Part shown: piece after piece, positions 1 through 5,677 of the stretch
How positions within the stretch are numbered: the stretch's first letter is position 1
Layout of the letters: each line of letters begins with the position of its first letter
DNA from: G020354785 sp965602045
Lineage (GTDB): Bacteria > Bacteroidota > Bacteroidia > Bacteroidales > UBA10428
Direction of reading: 5' to 3'
DNA: 7,488 nt
NCBI GenBank assembly: GCA_965602045.1
Contig: CBFCXR010000125.1
Span: 1 to 7,488 of the forward strand
Notes under the pieces: model-generated
Seen by the model: the letters and a program-made list of their open reading frames with translations, nothing else
Told to the model about the DNA's origin: nothing
Databases searched by the model: none
Made by a program: the position numbers and the translations under genes

Positions 1-112
1 GTGAAATTTTTATGCTATTAAATTGAAAACTTCTAAAAATCTGATATTATCATTACTCGCAGCGGCATCACACTCAATATATCGCACAGTAATTAGTTTT
101 ACTGTTAAATTT

Positions 113-144
113 AAAAGGGGCTGTCTTTTTAGACAGCCTTTTTT
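113..144 (+). terminator. Intrinsic terminator of an upstream + strand transcript
   Basis: GGCTGTC (119-125) pairs perfectly with GACAGCC (132-138) around the loop TTTTTA. The stem extends outward through two G-U pairs and four A-U pairs between AAAAGG (113-118) and the T run (139-144), giving up to 13 pairs. The A-run/T-run flanks make it potentially bidirectional. It most likely ends a gene lying left of the window and separates it from addA. The GGNGCTGTCT arm recurs in the hairpin after the WbqC-like gene. Confidence 0.8.
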
Positions 145-155
145 GTTGAAAAAAG

Positions 156-178
156 GTTACAAATCCTGGATCTGTAAC
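156..178. repeat. Imperfect 23-bp palindrome
   Basis: GTTACA (156-161) pairs with TGTAAC (173-178), and inside it ATCC (163-166) pairs with GGAT (168-171) around a central T. The only interruption is the A162/C172 mismatch. The near-continuous symmetry could be a protein-binding dyad, an RNA hairpin or part of a larger intergenic repeat. There is no T tract after it, so it is not a canonical terminator. The function is unknown. Confidence 0.5.
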
Positions 179-186
179 ACCTATCT

Positions 187-243
187 CCAGCTTAAGTTTA
201 CAACTTAAGCTGGCAAATAAAATGAAGTTTTAAACTTCATTTT
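187..243. repeat. Twin-hairpin repeat, copy 1
   Basis: Two adjacent hairpins. The first has arms CCAGCTTAAGTT (187-198) and AACTTAAGCTGG (202-213) around the loop TAC. The second has arms AAAATGAAGTT (219-229) and AACTTCATTTT (233-243) around TTA. Positions 189-241 match 5473-5525 at 49 of 53 bases in the same orientation. The differences fall in loop 1 (two), the spacer between hairpins (one) and loop 2 (one), so both stem cores are unchanged. Weaker similarity continues to about 286 (ATAAAAT, AGCA, GAAAGTT). It is probably a dispersed palindromic repeat of this genome; its role is unknown. Confidence 0.8.
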
Positions 244-268
244 GTAATTTGATATAAAATCATCAATA

Positions 269-348
269 GCAGGTTATTCGAAAGTTATGAGCTTTCATAT
301 ATTATTCGGCTTAAGTTAAAAAGCCAGAATATGGAAATTCAAACCTGC
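269..348 (+). other. Candidate branched RNA fold in the addA upstream region
   Basis: A closing stem GCAGGTT (269-275) with AACCTGC (342-348) encloses two hairpins: GAAAG (280-284) with CTTTC (292-296), and TATTCGGCTT (303-312) with AAGCC plus GAATA (321-331), a 10-bp stem with A326 bulged. Together these could form a three-way junction. It does not match a riboswitch consensus I recognise. The alternative is chance pairing or decayed repeat sequence, since its left edge overlaps the weakly conserved end of the twin-hairpin repeat. It ends 163 nt before the addA start, so it would be in a leader only if transcription starts that far upstream. Confidence 0.3.
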
Positions 349-427
349 AGCAGTATTTGCCTTTTCAAGTTTTTAAATAGAAATAATACAATCAAATATT
401 CCCTATATATACTTAACTTTAAATGAA

Positions 428-467
428 AATATCAAAACTTTAATAATTGAAAGTTTTTTTTGATATT
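428..467. promoter_or_regulatory. Inverted repeat immediately upstream of addA
   Basis: AATATC-AAAACTTT (428-441) pairs with AAAGTTTT (450-457) and, after a four-T bulge, GATATT (462-467); the loop is AATAATTG. It ends 44 nt before the addA ATG. It could be an operator, a leader hairpin or a weak AT-rich terminator. It is AT-only apart from a few G/C bases, so thermodynamic support is modest. No regulator can be named. Confidence 0.35.
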
Positions 468-511
468 CGTTTTTATTTTACCGCAGTTAGAAAATTTTAT
501 ATTGATTTTAT

Positions 512-3500
512 ATGTCAGGACTGTCAGTAGTATGTGCATCCGCTGGTTCAGGTAAAACTCATAAAATTACCAGGGAATTTCTAAAATTATTATATAAGGA
601 CACTGATAATTTCAGGCATATCCTTGCTGTGACATTTACCAACAAAGCCACGGAGGAGATGAAAAGCAGGATAATAAGAGAATTAAATAATCTTTCAGAA
701 AACCGGGCTTCTGAATATCTGAATTATATTTCAGAACAGACCGGATTCTCTGAAAAGGCGGTCAGACTGAAATCAGATATTATTTTAAAAAAAATACTCC
801 ATAATTATTCGAGATTTTCAGTAAGCACAATTGATAGTTTTTTTCAAAAGATAATCCGTTCATTTACACGGGAAATTGGTATCCAGAGTGGTTTTACAAT
901 TGAATTGGATACAGAAAATGTACTGGATAAATCCATAGATCGACTTCTTTTTAATATTGAGGAAAATACTGCATTAAAAAACTGGCTTATTCATTTTACT
1001 AAAGACAGAATTGAAGAGGGTAGGGGATGGAATTTCAAAAACGACATTCTGGAACTGGGCAGAGAAGTATTTAAGGAAGAGTTCAGGATATTTAGTGATG
1101 ATGTTTCAAAAAAACTGGGTAATAAAGAATTACTGTCAGATTATTATGCAGAGTTATATAAAATTATTAATCATTTTGAGGAGAAACTTTCGGAAAAAGG
1201 ATCCGGAGGTATGGAGTTGATCTCCTCTCATTTATTAACTGTTGATGACTTTAGTAATAAAATGACAGGCCCGGCAGGATATCTTTTTAAACTTGCCGGT
1301 AAAAATATTTTGGAACCCGGTATCCGCATCAGACAGGCGGCAAACTCCCCGGAAAAATGGTATACAAAGTCATCTGAGAAAAGAAGTAAGATTGAAGAAA
1401 TATACAGAAACGGACTTAATGATATTTTAATTGATGTCATAGACTTCTTTGATGAAAATTATAATGATTATAAAACCTCTAAAACAATATTGTCGAATAT
1501 TTTCACTCTTGGAATATTATCAGATCTAACAAAGACCGTTTTACAGTATACAAATGAGAAGAATCTGTTCATAATTAATGATGCTGCAACATTTTTAAAT
1601 AAAATAATTGATAACAACGACACACCCTTTGTTTATGAAAAGACAGGCAACTATTTCCATCATTTTATGATTGATGAATTTCAGGATACTTCCGGATTTC
1701 AATGGAATAATTTCCGCCCTTTGATCTCCAATAGCCTGTCACAGAACTATGATAATATGGTTGTCGGAGATGCCAAGCAATCTATATACAGGTGGCGAAA
1801 TACAGATTGGGAAATCCTGGCTGAAAAGATATTCAATGATTTTATTTCAGAAAGCATAAATACTGAAACACTTAAGAACAACTGGAGAAGCCGTAAAAAA
1901 ATTATCGATTTCAACAATTCGTTTTTTACCGTCGCCGCGAAATTTTTGCAGGACACTTTCAATAATGAATTAGTTGATACAGATAATACACAGGATTTAA
2001 AAAAATTGAAGAGTAATATAGTTGATATTTATAACGATGTCTGCCAGTTGGAGGCAGTATCAGGAAATGATGAACATGGCTATATTAATATAAAATTCCT
2101 GGATGAAGCGGATAAAGATATAACAGGAGAAAATCTGATAAAGGTCCTGAAGGAACTTCAGGATAAGGGATATCGTTTAAAAGATATCGCTATTCTTACA
2201 AGAAGAAAAAAAGAAGGAAAAGAGGTTGCTGATTTCTTAATTGAATATATAAACTATAATGAAACAGATGGAAAATACAAATTTGATGTTATTTCTGATG
2301 AATCACTTTATTTAAGCAGTTCTTCTGCAGTGAATTTCATTATAGCAATCTTAAAATATTTCATCAATCCCGGGGATAATATTAATAACTACTTTATTGC
2401 ATTTGAATATTTAAATTATATTAAATCCGGCGCAGAGGATAATGATGTTACTTTTCCCGGGTATTGTTCCACAGATGAGAAAGTTGCACCGGAAGAATTT
2501 CTACCGGAATCTGTTGTTAAGTCTCTGGAATACATAAAGAATCTTAATATTTATGAGAAGGTTGAACGGCTAATTGAAATATTTGATTTGAGCACTTTAA
2601 GAGGTGAATTGCCTTTTATTCAAGCTTTTCAGGATTTAATTCTCGATTATTCACGGAAAAATCCGTCAAATATAAATGCGTTTCTTGAATACTGGGAAGA
2701 TACCGGTAACAGTAAATCAATATCAATATCGGAAGCACAGGACGCAATTAGAATTTTAACAATTCATAAATCAAAAGGTCTGGAATTTAAGGCGGTTATA
2801 ATTCCATATTGCAACTGGAATTTTGATCATTATCAGAAAAGGCAAATATTATGGTGCAAACCATCAAAAAGCCCTTTTGATAAATTAAATGTTGTGCCTG
2901 TCAATTATGGGAAAGAGCTGAAAAATACTTTATTTGCTAATGAATATTATACTGAGAAACTAAAAACATACATTGATAATTTGAATTTATTATATGTAGC
3001 TTTTACAAGGGCCAGTGATGCTCTGTATTGTTTCGCAGGAAACGGTAATAAAACAAACGGCAGGATTACCAGGGTATCTGATTTATTAGGTAAGGTATGC
3101 CGTAATGATAGTAAGGATAATGAACCGGACAATGACGGCTGTGGGAAATTGACATTTAATAAATATTATAATAATATTCAAAATACATTTGAATTTGGAA
3201 TGTTATTTCATGATGACTCAGATGATAATATCAGTGAGTTTTCAGTAAGCAGGATTAAAGAGTATCCAACCCTGGATAACCGGAAAAAGCTTAGAATTGC
3301 CTATCAAGCCGGTGAATTATTTACTTCAGATACTGAAATTATTACCAGGCCATTAAGTTACGGTAAATTAATGCACGAGATATTTTCAAATATAATTACA
3401 ATTGCTGATGTTGAAAGCGCTATAGAAAAAGTTTATATTGAAGGTAAAGTCGGACTTACTGAAAAAAAATTAATACATAGTGAAATAAAAAGAATTTTTA

Positions 3501-3772
3501 CAGATACCCGGATCCGAAGCTGGTTCTCAAATAAATGGAAAGTAATTACTGAAAAGGATATTATTTTGCCTGATGGCTCAGTCAAACGGCCCGACAGGAT
3601 TCTTTTAAGAGATGATAAGGCTGTTATAATAGATTATAAATTTGGAATAAGAGAGCTGAAGGAGCATATTGATCAAATCCGGGAGTACGAAAGGCATTTG
3701 AACGAAATGGGATATGGTATTATTGAGTCTTTTGTCTGGTACATTAATAAAGGTAAAATTATTAAGGCTTAA
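512..3772 (+). CDS. addA: AddA/RecB-like UvrD-family helicase-nuclease
   Basis: A superfamily 1A DNA helicase fused to a C-terminal RecB-type nuclease (1086 aa), expected to unwind and resect DNA ends to load recombinase at double-strand breaks. Helicase motifs appear in order: Walker A ASAGSGKT (residues 9-16, K15), motif Ia TFTNKATEEM (41-50), Walker B DEFQDTS (388-394), motif III GDAKQSIYRWR (419-429), motif IV NWRS (457-460), motif V HKSKGLEF (752-759) and motif VI VAFTRA (829-834, R833). The nuclease keeps its expected metal-site residues: H955 in GKLMH, D1028, D1041 and K1043 in DYK, and Q1055 with Y1059. Both activities therefore look intact. The start is chosen because it puts Walker A at the usual distance from the N-terminus; there is no Shine-Dalgarno, as is normal in Bacteroidota. 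Its AddB partner, a second nuclease subunit, is not in the window. RecB is an alternative name, but the Bacteroidota protein style fits AddA better. Confidence 0.92.
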   Translation: MSGLSVVCASAGSGKTHKITREFLKLLYKDTDNFRHILAVTFTNKATEEMKSRIIRELNNLSENRASEYLNYISEQTGFSEKAVRLKSDIILKKILHNYSRFSVSTIDSFFQKIIRSFTREIGIQSGFTIELDTENVLDKSIDRLLFNIEENTALKNWLIHFTKDRIEEGRGWNFKNDILELGREVFKEEFRIFSDDVSKKLGNKELLSDYYAELYKIINHFEEKLSEKGSGGMELISSHLLTVDDFSNKMTGPAGYLFKLAGKNILEPGIRIRQAANSPEKWYTKSSEKRSKIEEIYRNGLNDILIDVIDFFDENYNDYKTSKTILSNIFTLGILSDLTKTVLQYTNEKNLFIINDAATFLNKIIDNNDTPFVYEKTGNYFHHFMIDEFQDTSGFQWNNFRPLISNSLSQNYDNMVVGDAKQSIYRWRNTDWEILAEKIFNDFISESINTETLKNNWRSRKKIIDFNNSFFTVAAKFLQDTFNNELVDTDNTQDLKKLKSNIVDIYNDVCQLEAVSGNDEHGYINIKFLDEADKDITGENLIKVLKELQDKGYRLKDIAILTRRKKEGKEVADFLIEYINYNETDGKYKFDVISDESLYLSSSSAVNFIIAILKYFINPGDNINNYFIAFEYLNYIKSGAEDNDVTFPGYCSTDEKVAPEEFLPESVVKSLEYIKNLNIYEKVERLIEIFDLSTLRGELPFIQAFQDLILDYSRKNPSNINAFLEYWEDTGNSKSISISEAQDAIRILTIHKSKGLEFKAVIIPYCNWNFDHYQKRQILWCKPSKSPFDKLNVVPVNYGKELKNTLFANEYYTEKLKTYIDNLNLLYVAFTRASDALYCFAGNGNKTNGRITRVSDLLGKVCRNDSKDNEPDNDGCGKLTFNKYYNNIQNTFEFGMLFHDDSDDNISEFSVSRIKEYPTLDNRKKLRIAYQAGELFTSDTEIITRPLSYGKLMHEIFSNIITIADVESAIEKVYIEGKVGLTEKKLIHSEIKRIFTDTRIRSWFSNKWKVITEKDIILPDGSVKRPDRILLRDDKAVIIDYKFGIRELKEHIDQIREYERHLNEMGYGIIESFVWYINKGKIIKA

Positions 3773-3799
3773 TTTCATTAATAACTATATAATGCATTT

Positions 3800-4738
3800 A
3801 TGATATTTCCATGGGGACATAGCCGAAGATTTAATGCTTATTCAAATTACCTGAAAACATTATTTGGATGCAGGGTGCAGAAAGTCTCTATTGATGCAGG
3901 ATTTACCTGTCCCAACAGAGACGGGACTAAAGGAACTGGTGGCTGTAGCTTTTGTAATAATGAAGCTTTTAGTCCCTCTTATTGTAATGCAAAAAAATCA
4001 ATAAAGCAGCAGATAAGAGAGGGAATACAATTTCATGAAAAAAGATATAAAACAGCCCATAAATATTTAGCATATTTTCAGGCTTTTTCAAATACATACA
4101 AATCACTTGATGAGTTAGCTGATATTTATAACCAGGCACTTGGAGTTGATAAAATTATCGGAATAGTGGTTGGCACAAGGCCTGATTGCATTGATGAGGA
4201 TAAATTAAAATATTTTAAAGACCTGGCGCAAAAGCATTATATTGTTATTGAGTATGGTATTGAATCATGTAATAATGATATCTTAAAGAAAATTAACCGG
4301 GGGCATACCTTTGAAGAGACAGTTGAAGCTATTAAAAGAACAGCAATAAAAGGTATTCGTACTTCGGGGCACATGATTTTCGGATTGCCGGATGAATCAA
4401 AAGATGAGATGCTGAAATCAGCAAAGATACTATCAAGGTTACCACTGAATAACATAAAATTCCACCAGTTACAGATTATTAAAGATACACTGATGGAAGA
4501 AGAATACCGGAAATATCCCGCTAGTTTTACAGTATTTAGCGTTAATGAATACCTGGATTTTATAGTAAAATATCTGGAATACTTAAATCCGTCTATTGTT
4601 GTTGAACGCATCGCAGGAGAAACACCCCCAAGATATAATTCAGGGGAAAAATGGGGATTACGTTATGATCAGATTCTGGTTGAACTGGAGAAAAAAATGG
4701 AAGAAAGAAATACATGGCAGGGGAGGTTGTACAAGTAA
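3800..4738 (+). CDS. yhcC: TIGR01212/YhcC-family radical SAM protein
   Basis: A 312-aa radical SAM enzyme of the Elp3-like YhcC/YtqA type. The family has no firmly established substrate. The cluster-binding cysteines are C37, C49 and C52 in the conserved block TCPNRDGTKGTGGCSFCNN (CX11CX2C spacing). Other family marks are YLAYFQAFSNTY (89-100), VGTRPDC (124-130), IEYGIES (150-156), INRGHTF (165-171), GLPDE (195-199) and IKFHQLQIIKDTLM (219-232). These align closely with my memory of E. coli YhcC, including the run after INRGH and the H-x-L-x-I-x-K strand. Length matches the family. It starts 27 nt after the addA stop with no terminator between them, so they are probably cotranscribed. The start ATG gives MIFPWGHSRRFN, a typical Bacteroidota N-terminus. 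The cytosolic location is inferred, as no signal or membrane segment is visible. Confidence 0.92.
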   Translation: MIFPWGHSRRFNAYSNYLKTLFGCRVQKVSIDAGFTCPNRDGTKGTGGCSFCNNEAFSPSYCNAKKSIKQQIREGIQFHEKRYKTAHKYLAYFQAFSNTYKSLDELADIYNQALGVDKIIGIVVGTRPDCIDEDKLKYFKDLAQKHYIVIEYGIESCNNDILKKINRGHTFEETVEAIKRTAIKGIRTSGHMIFGLPDESKDEMLKSAKILSRLPLNNIKFHQLQIIKDTLMEEEYRKYPASFTVFSVNEYLDFIVKYLEYLNPSIVVERIAGETPPRYNSGEKWGLRYDQILVELEKKMEERNTWQGRLYK

Positions 4739-4752
4739 GTAATGAATATATA

Positions 4753-5406
4753 ATGGGTAATGTAAATTTCAAATCAGAAACAGCTATTCTATCAACAACC
4801 TACCTGGGACCTGTACAATATTTTACGAAATTTTTTCTATATAGGAAAATATTTATAGAACAGTATGAAACCTACTTAAAGCAATCATACAGAAACAGGT
4901 GTTATATATATGGAGCTAACGGAGTATTGACACTTATAATTCCTGTTAAGAAACAGAGTGGAAATGCCACAAAAACAAAGGATATATTAATTGATTATGA
5001 TACAAGCTGGCAGCGGATTCATTGGAATTCCATAGTTTCTGCATATGCATCATCTCCTTTCTTTGAATTTTATGAGGATGATTTCAGACATTTATATGAT
5101 AGTAAGGAAAAGTATCTTTTGGATTTAAATCAAAAACTACTTGAATTAATTCTTGATTTTCTTGAAATTGAGAGTGTAATTAAGCTAACAGGGGAATATA
5201 GAAAAATATATGATGGTGAAAAGGATTACAGGGATATGTTAAATCCTAAGAAAAGACTTTTAAAACCTGATAACAGATTCAATCCCTGTAAATACAACCA
5301 GGTTTTTACTGCGAATCACGGATTTATTGAAAATTTAAGCATTATTGATTTACTTTTTAATGAAGGGACAAATGCCTGTGAGATTCTTGTCAAGTCTATA
5401 AAATAG
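4753..5406 (+). CDS. WbqC-like family protein
   Basis: A 217-aa protein of the WbqC-like family (PF08889), named after a gene in an O-antigen cluster. Its biochemical role is not settled. Conserved blocks are AILSTTYLGPVQYF (11-24), YLKQSYRNRCYIYGANG (41-57), IIPV (62-65), WQRIHWNSIVSAYASSPFF (86-104) and the C-terminal Y181-N-Q-V-F followed by LSIIDLLFNEG. No signal peptide or membrane segment is seen. The start is uncertain. An upstream in-frame ATG at 4714 would add 13 residues and overlap the radical SAM gene by 25 nt. I prefer 4753 because it leaves a 14-nt gap and puts only a short leader before the first conserved block. An AGGGGAGG at 4719-4726 is too far upstream to serve this start. 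It is the last gene of the + strand cluster, with a hairpin directly after its stop. No polysaccharide genes are nearby to support a surface-sugar role. Confidence 0.88.
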   Translation: MGNVNFKSETAILSTTYLGPVQYFTKFFLYRKIFIEQYETYLKQSYRNRCYIYGANGVLTLIIPVKKQSGNATKTKDILIDYDTSWQRIHWNSIVSAYASSPFFEFYEDDFRHLYDSKEKYLLDLNQKLLELILDFLEIESVIKLTGEYRKIYDGEKDYRDMLNPKKRLLKPDNRFNPCKYNQVFTANHGFIENLSIIDLLFNEGTNACEILVKSIK

Positions 5407-5432
5407 AAAGGAGCTGTCTCAAAAGCCCCTTT
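5407..5432 (+). terminator. Hairpin directly after the WbqC-like stop codon
   Basis: AAAGG and GCT (5407-5415, A5412 unpaired) pair with AGC and CCTTT (5424-5432, C5427 unpaired), followed by one further T; the loop is GTCTCAAA. It begins on the base after the TAG stop. The left arm shares GGNGCTGTCT with the terminator at 117-126. The right arm looks like a shortened version of an original that carried ACAG before CCCC, which is an inference. The interrupted stem makes it weaker than the 113-144 hairpin. Confidence 0.6.
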
Positions 5433-5434
5433 TA

Positions 5435-5465
5435 CGTCATTGCGGGGAGGAACGACGAAGCAATC
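5435..5465. repeat. REP-like intergenic sequence
   Basis: The block carries CGTCATTGCG, GGGAGG, AACGACGAAG and CAATC. ATTGC (5439-5443) is complementary to GCAAT (5460-5464). From memory, sequences of the form cattgcgaggaggaacgacgaagcaat recur between genes in many unrelated bacterial genomes, so this is probably a dispersed repeat rather than a gene-specific site. It is noticeably richer in G and C than its surroundings. Confidence 0.45.
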
Positions 5466-5470
5466 AATCA

Positions 5471-5525
5471 CTAGCTTAAGTTTGTAACTTAAGCTGGTAA
5501 ATAAAATGAAGTTTTTAACTTCATT
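5471..5525. repeat. Twin-hairpin repeat, copy 2
   Basis: Second copy of the repeat at 187-243. Hairpin 1 is AGCTTAAGTT (5473-5482) with AACTTAAGCT (5486-5495), extended by T5472-G5496 and C5471-G5497, with loop TGT. Hairpin 2 is AATGAAGTT (5505-5513) with AACTTCATT (5517-5525), loop TTT. Hairpin 2 is two pairs shorter than in copy 1 because 5526-5527 are CA rather than TT. Weaker similarity to copy 1 continues to about 5566, with a 3-nt gap after 5525. Confidence 0.8.
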
Positions 5526-5572
5526 CAGCCTAGCATAAAATTACCATTAGCACTTTTATGAAAGTTTGCAGG

Positions 5573-5654
5573 GACAAGATTCCTCCTGAAGGACAGTTCC
5601 CTTTTGGTCCTGGTTGTCCTTTTTTCCTGGTTGTCATTCAGGAGGAAACCTGTT
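5573..5654. repeat. Long imperfect inverted repeat between convergent genes
   Basis: Perfect 11-bp arms TTCCTCCTGAA (5580-5590) and TTCAGGAGGAA (5637-5647) are extended inward by GACA (5592-5595) with TGTC (5632-5635), and outward by partial pairing to about 5573/5654. The interior carries a 10-bp direct repeat, CCTGGTTGTC, at 5609-5618 and 5626-5635. It begins 23 nt beyond the FadL-like stop codon on the - strand. It may be a MITE-like relic, or a structured 3' end of that transcript. No T tract follows it on the - strand, so it is not a canonical intrinsic terminator. A small + strand open frame (5558-5752) crosses it and the FadL-like gene end; I reject that as a gene. Confidence 0.65.
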
Positions 5655-5677
5655 ACTATAACTTATCAATCTGTATT

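Larger units (their letters stand above)
1..511. other. Non-coding palindrome-rich region upstream of addA
   Basis: No convincing gene is present. The only open frame, starting near 23, runs straight through the terminator hairpin and half of a repeated palindrome and resembles no protein I know. From left to right the region holds a small hairpin (ACAGTAA 86-92 with TTACTGT 99-105), the terminator at 113-144, a dyad at 156-178, a twin-hairpin repeat at 187-243, a possible branched fold at 269-348 and an inverted repeat at 428-467. It presumably covers the 3' end of a transcription unit lying left of the window plus the addA promoter. I could not find a clean Bacteroidota promoter (TTG and TAnnTTTG); the nearest match is TAACTTTA at 414-421, which lacks a suitable upstream TTG. 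Confidence 0.75.

Noticed and set aside
23..208. A 61-codon + strand open frame
   Set aside because: It crosses the intrinsic terminator and the first palindrome of the twin-hairpin repeat and has no recognisable protein features.
187..243. CRISPR array
   Set aside because: Only two copies 5.2 kb apart, with no spacers and no cas genes.
414..421. TAACTTTA as a Bacteroidota -7 element for addA
   Set aside because: It misses the final G of TAnnTTTG and has no TTG at the expected upstream distance.
4237..4611. A 124-codon - strand open frame
   Set aside because: It is antisense to conserved blocks of the radical SAM gene (IEYGIES, INRGH, GLPDE).
187..5527. The two same-orientation repeats as ends of a composite transposon carrying addA, yhcC and the WbqC-like gene
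   Set aside because: No transposase, integrase or target duplication is seen, the genes are ordinary chromosomal ones with matching base composition, and a terminator-associated repeat explains the placement more simply.
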